The notes below the pieces were generated by a model that was given only the letters and a program-made list of their open reading frames with translations, had not been told where the DNA came from and ran no database searches. Made by a program: the position numbers and the translations under genes. DNA of 64,000 nucleotides from Halorientalis persicus. GTDB taxonomy: Archaea; Halobacteriota; Halobacteria; Halobacteriales; Haloarculaceae. The DNA is taken from positions 19,846 through 83,845 of the forward strand of contig NZ_FOCX01000017.1 in NCBI RefSeq assembly GCF_900110215.1, read 5' to 3'. Below, one piece after another: positions 8,576-15,715 of this stretch; the first letter of the stretch is position 1, and the number at the start of each line of letters is the position of its first letter.

Positions 8576-9035
8576 GTTGCCCTGGGGTGTGTGTACGCGT
8601 TGTGGCGATTACATCGACCGTCCCAATGTAGTTGAGTGCGACGGGGCGGAGGAGTGCCGAGTGGTTGATAGCTGGGCGGTTGATGAAATAGAGCCGAATC
8701 TGGTATCGCCTGTCCCCCACCTCTCGAAAGCCCGTGCGCTTGACAGAGTGTCTGTTGAGACCCAACACGGCGGCACTTTGAATGGCGTTGTTGATATTTC
8801 CGGCTTCTCTGAATCAGAGCCGTCGGGGTATGCTGTCGAGATAACGCCAAAACACATCTGGGACTCAAATGTCGGAGATCTACTGTGGGTCCTCGTCCAC
8901 CGACGCCGCGCTGATGAGTGGGCTGGCGTTCACTTGTACGAATTGTTAGAGGACTTCGAGTCATGGCGTGATGTTGGGCCCGTGGAATCCATCACTCTCA
9001 GAGAATACCCCCGCGAGGAGTGTGATGGTGCATGA
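8568..9035 (+). CDS. Zinc-knuckle protein, unknown function
   Basis: 155 residues starting MSKLPWGVCTRCGDYI; CTRC plus later C residues may bind zinc. The rest is beta-rich. Base composition is less GC-rich than the neighbours, suggesting recent acquisition. Confidence 0.65.
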   Translation: MSKLPWGVCTRCGDYIDRPNVVECDGAEECRVVDSWAVDEIEPNLVSPVPHLSKARALDRVSVETQHGGTLNGVVDISGFSESEPSGYAVEITPKHIWDSNVGDLLWVLVHRRRADEWAGVHLYELLEDFESWRDVGPVESITLREYPREECDGA

Positions 9036-9322
9036 CGAGCGAGCCCGTCTATCTGCCACCGAATCCAACCGATGTCTATCACACAGACCCGGACTGCCAG
9101 CGTCTAAAGCAAGGCGTGGAAAAAACAGTCGCGATAACTGAAGCAAAGGGCTTCTACGGCCTTCGGGAGTGCAGGTTCTGTGGCGGAGATGTAGAGCATG
9201 GCGCCCACAGTAACGAAAGATGCGAAGCAACCGCTTCTGATGGCACTCGTTGTGGACACACACCATTGGCGGGCTCTGATTACTGCCTCGCACACCTTGA
9301 CCTTGAGGTCAACCATGACTGA
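9032..9322 (+). CDS. Small protein with two zinc-binding sites
   Basis: 96 residues. An Ada-like segment (YHTDPDCQRLKQG...LRECRFCGG) is followed by C-x7-8-C...YC-x2-H (DUF5763-like). The same C-terminal zinc motif begins the small terminase protein at 14809. Lower GC than neighbours. Confidence 0.65.
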   Translation: MTSEPVYLPPNPTDVYHTDPDCQRLKQGVEKTVAITEAKGFYGLRECRFCGGDVEHGAHSNERCEATASDGTRCGHTPLAGSDYCLAHLDLEVNHD

Positions 9323-9566
9323 GGAACACCCACCCACCACGCCGACGACCGTGCCCGAGGCGATCGCCGACGAGCCACCGGCCGCCGCGCTGGTCTACCT
9401 GCTGGTCGACGCGAACGAACCCACGACGTTCGGCGCGCTCGTCGAGGCGAGCGGCCTCTGCGCCACGACGGCCCGGACGCATCTGGACACGCTGCTGGAC
9501 GCCGACCTCGTCGTCGAGGAGGTCCACGGCTCGGATGCGCGACGGGACATCTATCGGACGGCATAG
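9315..9566 (+). CDS. Winged-helix DNA-binding protein
   Basis: 83 residues. The ALVYLLVDANEPTTFGALVEASG and CATTARTHLDTLLDADLVVEE segments form a typical ArsR/MarR-like winged helix. Probably a viral regulator. Followed by a 60-base gap, so it closes the early operon. Confidence 0.75.
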   Translation: MTEEHPPTTPTTVPEAIADEPPAAALVYLLVDANEPTTFGALVEASGLCATTARTHLDTLLDADLVVEEVHGSDARRDIYRTA

Positions 9567-9626
9567 TAATGATGTAGTAAAGACTAAGTGGGTATGGGTG
9601 TAACAATGTAGTAGAGGCAAACAACA

Positions 9627-9920
9627 ATGCCCGCAACCTACGCAGACAAGCCGACCTCGGAATGGGACTACAGCCACGCGCTCGCGGAAGGCGATGTGTT
9701 GGTACACACGGACGATCAAACCGGCGAGCAGGCGGTCTGGGAAATCGCAGCGGTCAATGATGATGGGTCCGTGCGTGCCGAGATGGTTGATCAATCGCCG
9801 GGTGACGTTGCTGGCAACCCGACCGAACACTGGTCGGAGGACGAGATCACGCGATCGTTGGCTGATGACGTACTCGGACTGCGCGACGATGGTCGCAGTC
9901 ATGAGCTCGCGACGTTCTGA
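9627..9920 (+). CDS. Hypothetical protein
   Basis: 97 residues, acidic, beta-rich (EGDVLVHTDDQTGEQAVWEIAAV). Preceded by a short non-coding gap holding repeated AATGATGTAGTA and ACAATGTAGTAG words that may be regulatory. Not recognised. Confidence 0.65.
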   Translation: MPATYADKPTSEWDYSHALAEGDVLVHTDDQTGEQAVWEIAAVNDDGSVRAEMVDQSPGDVAGNPTEHWSEDEITRSLADDVLGLRDDGRSHELATF

Positions 9921-9922
9921 GC

Positions 9923-10132
9923 ATGACTGAGTGGACGACTATTCGCGTCCGCAAAGCCGCTCGCGATGAGGCTGACGAACGGAAGCCCGACGACGTGACC
10001 TGGTCGGAATGGATCACGGGCGAGCGCGAGGCTGACCTCGACCCCGACATCGACGAGGATGCGATCGCCGACGCCGTCACAGAAGACCTCCTCGCCCAGC
10101 TCCCGCCGGCGATCGCCGACGAACTCCGGTAA
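9923..10132 (+). CDS. Ribbon-helix-helix-like small protein
   Basis: 69 residues. MTEWTTIRVRKAARDEADERK and TWSEWITG match the beta-strand/helix start of RHH or antitoxin-like proteins common in haloarchaea. Two bases after the previous gene. The 247 bases that follow contain no gene I can support. Confidence 0.6.
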   Translation: MTEWTTIRVRKAARDEADERKPDDVTWSEWITGEREADLDPDIDEDAIADAVTEDLLAQLPPAIADELR

Positions 10133-10379
10133 CATCTCGCCTTTGCTGACAGTCCACTCAGACTGGTAGTGTGAAGAATTTGGCCTTTCGGCATGGTTTA
10201 GGCCCACAGGCCGCAACTAACAGGCAGCACCCGACATGGGTGCCCATCCCCCGACCCACCCCAGCCGACCGATCACACGCTCCCTGTGTGGCTTCCACCC
10301 CCGGTCGGACATCCCCTTTCGATGCACGCGGACCGTCGTTCATAGCGGCGGACCAACGGCCAGCGACTACTCCCCCACT

Positions 10380-10901
10380 ATGGCTGCAACATCCACCGCA
10401 CAGACGGAGTTTCCGTGCTCTCGTGACGGTTGTAGCAACACTCGGACACAGGATAGCTCGGTTGAAGGCTCATACTGCTCACAAGATTGCCACGACCGCG
10501 CCAGTGGCGGAAAGTTGCTGGAGCGCCTTGGCGATGACCACCGATTCTGTGCTTCGTGCTACCGGCCGCTGAAAGTAGTGTACCGCCCGGCAGACAGCGA
10601 GTGTCCGAAGCTTCGGACGAAAGCGCTGGTCGTCCGAGAGTCGTTCGTGGGCTACGAGGAGCTGACCGAACACGCCGAGCAGGGGGCCTACGGCATCGAG
10701 TGTTCCTGCGGCTCCGTCGGCTACGGCGACCCCGAGTCCCTGTGCCGGGACGGCTCCCCATACGAGTGGTTCCTCAAACGCGCCATCGGACAACTACGCC
10801 GGGAGGGTGCGTGGGGCCACCGCTTCGACGTGGCGACGTTCGCCGACGCCATGTGGGAGGGCGACGATCTCGACCTCGCGGTGGGCAAAGCGATCCGCTG
10901 A
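10380..10901 (+). CDS. Zinc-finger protein
   Basis: 173 residues starting MAATSTAQTEF; the upstream in-frame extension is rejected as low quality. Treble-clef style CSRDGCSNTR...YCSQDCHDRA, then FCASCYRPL, then CSCGSVG...LC. Several zinc sites suggest nucleic-acid binding. Function unknown. Confidence 0.7.
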   Translation: MAATSTAQTEFPCSRDGCSNTRTQDSSVEGSYCSQDCHDRASGGKLLERLGDDHRFCASCYRPLKVVYRPADSECPKLRTKALVVRESFVGYEELTEHAEQGAYGIECSCGSVGYGDPESLCRDGSPYEWFLKRAIGQLRREGAWGHRFDVATFADAMWEGDDLDLAVGKAIR

Positions 10902-10946
10902 TTTCCATACGGCCGCGGGCGTAGGGGCCTCGCGGCGACTCCTTTT

Positions 10947-11035
10947 GGCCGGCTTGAGTCAGGCAAAGCACTCGACTTGTCATTCCGCGTGTTTGCTACA
11001 TCGAGCGTTCACGGGTTCGAATCCCGTGCCGGCCT
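10947..11035 (+). tRNA. Degenerate tRNA-like element
   Basis: A perfect 7-bp acceptor stem (GGCCGGC 10947-10953 with GCCGGCC 11028-11034), a perfect T arm (ACGGG-TTCGAAT-CCCGT, 11011-11027) and an anticodon-type stem CTCGA/TCGAG (10971-10975, 11001-11005). Two faults: the D-stem GCTT/AAGC shares two bases with the acceptor, and the anticodon loop has 25 bases instead of 7. Removal of about 18 bases would leave CTTGTCA, a tRNA-Thr(UGU)-like loop, so an intron or insertion is possible. It may be a decayed viral tRNA or an old attachment site. Confidence 0.5.
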
Positions 11036-11048
11036 TCGCGATGCGATT

Positions 11049-11306
11049 ATGTCAACGTCAAAACCGACGCTTCGCGACGAACTCGCGGAGTACAACGACC
11101 ACCTCGACGACTGCCTGAGGAGCCGATTCAGTATGTCGCTCAAGACCTTCAAGACGATCAAGGCCACTACGCAACTGGTCGGCGCGGCGGCTGGCATCTA
11201 CGCGATGACCCTGCAGGCTGACCCGCTGGCTGTGCTGACACTCGTGACGGTGATGGTGTCGGGCCCAGAGGTGCTGGAACTCCTCATCAACCAAGAGCAA
11301 CAGTAG
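11049..11306 (+). CDS. Small membrane protein
   Basis: 85 residues starting MSTSKPTLRDELAEYNDHL; helical soluble N-terminus, then two hydrophobic segments (TQLVGAAAGIYAMTL, LAVLTLVTVMVSG). Starts 14 bases after the tRNA-like element. Function unknown; small viral membrane proteins are candidates for lysis or entry roles. Confidence 0.6.
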   Translation: MSTSKPTLRDELAEYNDHLDDCLRSRFSMSLKTFKTIKATTQLVGAAAGIYAMTLQADPLAVLTLVTVMVSGPEVLELLINQEQQ

Positions 11307-11308
11307 CC

Positions 11309-11419
11309 ATGGCCGCCACCCCAACCCGGGACGGCACGACCTGCCTCTGCGGGCGGCCGTACTGCCGGCTCGACGCACCGGATCACTGCCCGCGCTGTGG
11401 CCGTGACCTGCCTAACTGA
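11309..11419 (+). CDS. 36-residue zinc ribbon
   Basis: CLCGRPYC and CPRCGRDL form a four-cysteine zinc site. Two bases after the preceding stop, so operonic. Confidence 0.55.
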   Translation: MAATPTRDGTTCLCGRPYCRLDAPDHCPRCGRDLPN

Positions 11420-11423
11420 TCCC

Positions 11424-11546
11424 ATGTCCTTGCCCGTCGGCGACGCGACGCCCGCCCTGTCGGACGGGCGGCTCGTGATCTACTCGCGCGACGACCACCG
11501 CGCCTGGATCCAGGGCCCGCCGGTGGACCTCACGGAGGCACGCTAA
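11424..11546 (+). CDS. DUF7331-like small protein
   Basis: 40 residues; GRLVIYSRDDHRAWIQGPPVDL matches the haloarchaeal DUF7331 pattern (VIYD...AWIQSD...). Function unknown. Confidence 0.6.
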   Translation: MSLPVGDATPALSDGRLVIYSRDDHRAWIQGPPVDLTEAR

Positions 11547-11551
11547 CACTC

Positions 11552-11881
11552 ATGCTCGACACGATCATCCGCCTGCTCCGACAGGCCGGCGCGTACCGAG
11601 AGTCCGACACCGACCGCAACGGCGTTCTCAGTTACGCCGCCGAGACGCATGCCGTGGGCTACGGCGGGGCACTGGGGGCGACGGTCGCCATCGCAGTGCT
11701 CGGCCTGCCGTGGCCCCTGGCGGTCTGGCTGGCCGGCTACGGCGTCGTCTGGCTCTCGCGCTGGACGCACAACGAGCGCATCCTATCCGAGCTCCGGCGG
11801 GAGCCCCAGTACTTCCTCGGCGCGAGCGTCGCGTCGTTGGTCGTCACCTGGGGGCTGGCCGCCGTGGCGGGGATCGCCTGA
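11552..11881 (+). CDS. Small membrane protein, three hydrophobic segments
   Basis: 109 residues; hydrophobic stretches near 34-50, 51-68 and 88-108 with a SRWTHNERILSELRREP loop. Operonic with the neighbours. Function unknown. Confidence 0.65.
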   Translation: MLDTIIRLLRQAGAYRESDTDRNGVLSYAAETHAVGYGGALGATVAIAVLGLPWPLAVWLAGYGVVWLSRWTHNERILSELRREPQYFLGASVASLVVTWGLAAVAGIA

Positions 11882-11898
11882 GCACTCCACCGTTTCCG

Positions 11899-12117
11899 AT
11901 GCTATTCGACAGTACCTCCACCCACCGACTGCGCACACTCACGATTAAACTCATCGCCAACCCGACGCTGCCGGCGCTGGGCTACACCAAGACCGTCGAG
12001 ACGATCGTCGCCGGCGGGCCGACGGCGTCGTGGCTGGGCTACAGCGCGCTGATCACGCTCCTGTGGGTGTTCGCCGACGACATCCGCGATACAGTCGAGG
12101 AGATGGCCGATGACTGA
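11899..12117 (+). CDS. Small membrane-anchored protein
   Basis: 72 residues starting MLFDSTSTHRLRTL; one hydrophobic helix near SWLGYSALITLLWVFADD followed by an acidic tail. Overlaps the next start. Confidence 0.6.
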   Translation: MLFDSTSTHRLRTLTIKLIANPTLPALGYTKTVETIVAGGPTASWLGYSALITLLWVFADDIRDTVEEMADD

Positions 12118-12274
12118 GGAACATCCGGAAGACTGGTCCCCGAGTATCGACCGCGACGAGGTCCAGGCGGCGATCGCCGAAGCACGGGCCGAAGCGAGCG
12201 AGCACAACGCCGAGTACGCCGCTGGGATGCGGCATTCCTGCACGATCATCGAGTCGGCCCTCCGCGACGACTGA
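12110..12274 (+). CDS. Small acidic helical protein
   Basis: 54 residues, overlaps the previous gene by 8 bases. Helical and acidic (DEVQAAIAEARAEASEHNAEY). Not recognised. Confidence 0.55.
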   Translation: MTEEHPEDWSPSIDRDEVQAAIAEARAEASEHNAEYAAGMRHSCTIIESALRDD

Positions 12275-12350
12275 CCACGCTCGCCCCGTGACCACACGCG
12301 ACGGTCGCGGGGAGCATCACCAACCCGCAACCCTTCAACCGCAACTCACG

Positions 12351-12761
12351 ATGCCCCGAACAGTCGACATCACGATCGAACCGAACGACAAGTACGACGC
12401 GGTAATCCGTGGCAAACTCCCCGACGAGGACGCACATCAAGAGGCCCTCACAGAAGAAGAGTATCGCGAAGCCCATCCAGCGCCGGATGCGGCCGACGAC
12501 TACGTCGCGTTCGTCGACGAGGCCGCAGAAGTCCAGCCCGAGGACTACGGCAAGGATCCCGAGGAGATCCCGACGGTCTCTTGGGACGACATCAGTCCGT
12601 CGTCGGACGCCGACCTCGTCGCGAAGATGGCGACGTACTTCACCGGCATGTCCCCCGACGAACCGACGGATCTGCTTCGAGCCAAACTCCGGCTCCTGGA
12701 TGTCGACACCTACATCGACGCCCAGCTGGCTGCGACCGCTGAACTGCGCGAGGTAGCATGA
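12351..12761 (+). CDS. Hypothetical acidic protein
   Basis: 136 residues starting MPRTVDITIEPNDKYDAVIRG; start chosen at 12351 because the upstream extension overlaps low-quality sequence. No family recognised. Overlaps the next gene by 4 bases. Confidence 0.65.
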   Translation: MPRTVDITIEPNDKYDAVIRGKLPDEDAHQEALTEEEYREAHPAPDAADDYVAFVDEAAEVQPEDYGKDPEEIPTVSWDDISPSSDADLVAKMATYFTGMSPDEPTDLLRAKLRLLDVDTYIDAQLAATAELREVA

Positions 12762-13018
12762 ACGCGTTCGCCCAGCTGTACGAAGGTCGCCTCGAGTACG
12801 CCCGAGCGACGCCCGGCTCCCGGGAGTGGTGGCAGGCCATCCGCCGCCTCCGCATGGCGCGCCGCAGGATCAACGACGCCATCTCTGCGATTGTGGATGC
12901 GATCACCTCGCTGGCGGAGATCGTCGCCGAACCGCTCCTGTCCATCGCCGAGGCCATGCCCGACCTCTCGCCGTCGGCGTGGACACTCCCCGACACGGAC
13001 GGTGGTCACGATGAGTAA
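12758..13018 (+). CDS. Hypothetical amphipathic protein
   Basis: 86 residues; arginine-rich helix (EWWQAIRRLRMARRRIND) followed by a hydrophobic helix (AISAIVDAITSLAEIVAEPLL). Could associate with membrane or DNA. Unknown function. Confidence 0.6.
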   Translation: MNAFAQLYEGRLEYARATPGSREWWQAIRRLRMARRRINDAISAIVDAITSLAEIVAEPLLSIAEAMPDLSPSAWTLPDTDGGHDE

Positions 13019-13976
13019 CGCGCCCGACGGGCCGCTCGACGACTACGACCCCGACGAGACGGTGTACGCGACGGACCCGGAGGACAGCGGCTCGGTTACG
13101 TTCGGGTCTCGCGAGGAGTACGACAAGCCCTACAAAGACAAAAACTGGCTGTACCACCAGTATCACGTCCTGAAGAAGAGCATGTCTGAGATTGCGGATG
13201 AAGTGAGTATCACGCATGGTACGATCGGCTACTGGATGGACAAGTACGACATTTCGCGGCGAGACCTGCCAGAAGCCGGCGCAATCGCGAAGGGTGCTGG
13301 TAATAAACGATACCGGGATGCCGGGTGGTTGCGCGAGCAGTATGTTGAGCGAGAGAAGAATACACCTGAGATTGCGGAGCAATGCGGAGTGAGTAGTCAC
13401 ACTATTAGCGACTGGCTTGACCGCCACGGAATAGAAACACGCTCCCGAGCGGAATCGCAGTGCGGTGTTGTCCAATACGAAGAACTCGGTGATGAAGAGT
13501 GGCTCCGCACACAGTACATCGACCGGAAACGGGATTCTGCCGACATCGCTGAAGAGATTGGGTGTGCTTCGAATTCGGTGCGGCATGCCCTCAAACGATA
13601 CGACATTCCGATGCGCGACCGGTCTGAATATCTCCACTTAGCGAAACGGCAGGAAGTCGGCACGGGCGAAGTCGAACAGCCCCCAGAAGAGGCCGAGGAC
13701 GCCGGAGGCGATGAGACAACCGCCACCCAGTCGGGCGGTAATAGCTACGAAGGACCGTCCGTGGGCATCGATCTGTCGTGGTCGGACTCGAAAACAGGCG
13801 AGACGCAGTGGTGTCCGTACACTGGCGAGGACTGGCTCCGCTGGCAGTACCACCAACTCGGCAACTCGATATACGAAATGGCCGACATCTGTGGCTGTAG
13901 TGAAACGACAATTCGGCGCTGGATGGACCGCTTCGGCATCGAGCGCACAGACGGCGGCCCGGAGCCCGACACATGA
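13011..13976 (+). CDS. Tandem helix-turn-helix protein, four modules
   Basis: 321 residues starting MSNAPDGPLDDYD. Four copies of a ~45-residue module begin near residues 43, 104, 161 and 277; each reads WL-x2-QY...EIA-x2-G-x2-x2-TI-x2-W-x3-Y/FGI and fits a homeodomain-like HTH. A low-complexity linker (205-265) separates copies three and four. The same module precedes the HNH domains at 54077 and 56300. Just upstream of the terminase genes, so it may recognise repeated DNA sites for packaging or regulation; this role is inferred from position only. Confidence 0.8.
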   Translation: MSNAPDGPLDDYDPDETVYATDPEDSGSVTFGSREEYDKPYKDKNWLYHQYHVLKKSMSEIADEVSITHGTIGYWMDKYDISRRDLPEAGAIAKGAGNKRYRDAGWLREQYVEREKNTPEIAEQCGVSSHTISDWLDRHGIETRSRAESQCGVVQYEELGDEEWLRTQYIDRKRDSADIAEEIGCASNSVRHALKRYDIPMRDRSEYLHLAKRQEVGTGEVEQPPEEAEDAGGDETTATQSGGNSYEGPSVGIDLSWSDSKTGETQWCPYTGEDWLRWQYHQLGNSIYEMADICGCSETTIRRWMDRFGIERTDGGPEPDT

Positions 13977-14218
13977 CCCGCAAGAGCACGAGCGTCACCG
14001 AGGACGCGTTCGAACACGGCCAAGCCACCAAGAAGGGCAACGAGTCCTGGTCGGAGTGGTTTCACCGGGCTGCTGACGCGCTGGAATCGCAGGACAGCGA
14101 CGTGAGCACGGACCCGAGCACGACTGACGTGCCTGACGATGTCCTCCGAGAGGCCCACATCCCGGACATCAAGCGGGAAGTGGCCGACGAGGTCGAGAAT
14201 CGCCTGACGCGACAGTGA
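13973..14218 (+). CDS. Hypothetical protein
   Basis: 81 residues, stop/start overlap ATGA with the HTH protein. N-terminal GNESWSEWFHRAADALE and C-terminal helix DIKREVADEVENRLTR, similar in style to haloarchaeal RHH-like small proteins. Function unknown. Confidence 0.6.
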   Translation: MTRKSTSVTEDAFEHGQATKKGNESWSEWFHRAADALESQDSDVSTDPSTTDVPDDVLREAHIPDIKREVADEVENRLTRQ

Positions 14219-14236
14219 GCACGGTACCGAGCACAC

Positions 14237-14401
14237 ATGACTGACCGCACCTGGCCGCGCTGCGAGGACTGTACGCTCCCGGCAGTCTGCCTCGGAGCCG
14301 ATCTCGTCTCCCCGGACCACCTCTGCGGGCAGTGCTGCCCCACGCACCGGGGCAACGACGCCACGATCTCCCACGCCGTCGCGGAGGGCTACACTGCATG
14401 A
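14237..14401 (+). CDS. 54-residue cysteine-rich protein
   Basis: C-x2-C...C and C-x2-CC around a short core suggest one zinc site. Its stop overlaps the next start (ATGA). Not recognised. Confidence 0.6.
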   Translation: MTDRTWPRCEDCTLPAVCLGADLVSPDHLCGQCCPTHRGNDATISHAVAEGYTA

Positions 14402-14793
14402 CCGATGTCCTCGTCGAGCCGGACGATACCGCGGAACGACTCCGCGACTACGTCCGAGCACACCCTGACGTCCGCAAAGACCAGTACTCGGGGTACGACG
14501 ACCCGATCATGGGCGCGTGCTACGTGCTGGCGGAGAGCTACTTTCACTCGATGGGCGGCACGGACAGCGACCTCGAGGTCTACCGCCTCGGCTGGGACGA
14601 CGTCGACCCGAGCTACGATGGGTCCCACTGGTTCCTCCGGAACGCCGACGACGCCGTCATCGATCTGTCGCTCCCGACGCCCGAAGACGGCGACGTCCCG
14701 TGGGATGTCGCGAAACACCGTGCGTTCATCACCGGCTACGAACCGTCAAATAGGGCGCAGCGCGTCCTTGAAGCGCTGAACCTCGGAGACTGA
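14398..14793 (+). CDS. Possible papain-like phage protein
   Basis: 131 residues. GACYVLAESYFHSMGG, then GSHWFLRNADDAVIDLSLP, resembles a family of phage proteins with an ordered G-x-C, SHW and D-L/P motif, which could form a Cys-His-Asp triad. Activity is not established. Lies just before TerS. Confidence 0.6.
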   Translation: MTDVLVEPDDTAERLRDYVRAHPDVRKDQYSGYDDPIMGACYVLAESYFHSMGGTDSDLEVYRLGWDDVDPSYDGSHWFLRNADDAVIDLSLPTPEDGDVPWDVAKHRAFITGYEPSNRAQRVLEALNLGD

Positions 14794-14808
14794 AACAAAC
14801 TCAACCTC

Positions 14809-15516
14809 ATGGCACCTGACGAGTTCCACTCCGACGCCCACCCGGAAGCCACGGATATCACCGGCGACCGGGACTACGGCGAGTGGGGGCAATGCGTCGC
14901 CACCGCCAAGTCAACGGGTGAGCGCTGCCGGGCGCCAGCCAACGGCTCGCACGGGAAGTGCGGGACACACGGCGGTGACGAAGACAGCGGCGCACCCGAG
15001 GGCAACGACAACGCCGAAGGGAACGATGGCGGCGCTGCACCCGAAGGCAATGACAACGCAGCCACGCACGAACTCTACTCGGACGAAAACGCGTACTACC
15101 AACGCCGGGACGAGGCCAACCAGACGCTTATCGACGCGATCTACGACGACTACTACAAGCGCTTCGAGGCCCGCAACGGTGAGCCGATCACAGGCGACGA
15201 GGCGATGCTGTTCAAGGTCGCGGTCAGCGTCCATAAACTCCTCAAGGCCGATGACTGGATCGAACAGCGGCCGGAGACGCTGGACTCGGGGCATCCACTG
15301 ATCGACCGCTCCGAGAAGAGGACGGCACAGGGTGAGTCCTACTACGAATACGTCCAGTCGGCGGTCATGAAGGCCGAGAAACAACTGGAGGGGTTCATCC
15401 GACGCTGGCTCAAGGCCAACGACCTGCACGGCCCCGTGGACGACGGCGCGGACGTCGAAGTCGAAGTGACGGCGAAGATGTGGGACGACCTGACCGGCTA
15501 CTACGACGAGGACTGA
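14809..15516 (+). CDS. Probable terminase small subunit
   Basis: 235 residues. N-terminal zinc motif C-x7-8-C...KCGTH (residues 29-57), then repeated GAPEGNDNA/AAPEGNDNA, a hallmark of phage packaging proteins preceding their helical region. The C-terminal half is helical (DEANQTLIDAIYDDYYKRFEA, VMKAEKQLEGFIRRWLK). It should bind viral DNA and hand it to TerL, 0.2 kb downstream. Confidence 0.75.
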   Translation: MAPDEFHSDAHPEATDITGDRDYGEWGQCVATAKSTGERCRAPANGSHGKCGTHGGDEDSGAPEGNDNAEGNDGGAAPEGNDNAATHELYSDENAYYQRRDEANQTLIDAIYDDYYKRFEARNGEPITGDEAMLFKVAVSVHKLLKADDWIEQRPETLDSGHPLIDRSEKRTAQGESYYEYVQSAVMKAEKQLEGFIRRWLKANDLHGPVDDGADVEVEVTAKMWDDLTGYYDED

Positions 15517-15520
15517 TTTC

Positions 15521-15709
15521 ATGAGTGCGCACACCTCCCAAACCCACGGCATAGTTCCGCTGGCGGCCGACAAGTTCGAGACTGGCGACTGGTCATTCCA
15601 GTATCGCCACGTGGCCGTATCGCCAGCTGCGGCAGAGGATGAGGTACGACTCGTGAACGGGCTACTCCCTGCCGGCGTCGACGAGGTTGCCATCAGCACC
15701 GACGAATAG
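15521..15709 (+). CDS. Hypothetical protein between terminase genes
   Basis: 62 residues, beta-rich, four bases after TerS and six before TerL. No family recognised. Confidence 0.6.
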   Translation: MSAHTSQTHGIVPLAADKFETGDWSFQYRHVAVSPAAAEDEVRLVNGLLPAGVDEVAISTDE

Positions 15710-15715
15710 CACACC

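Noticed and set aside
10947..11035. Intact functional tRNA gene
   Set aside because: D stem overlaps the acceptor stem and the anticodon loop is 25 bases, so it is listed only as tRNA-like.
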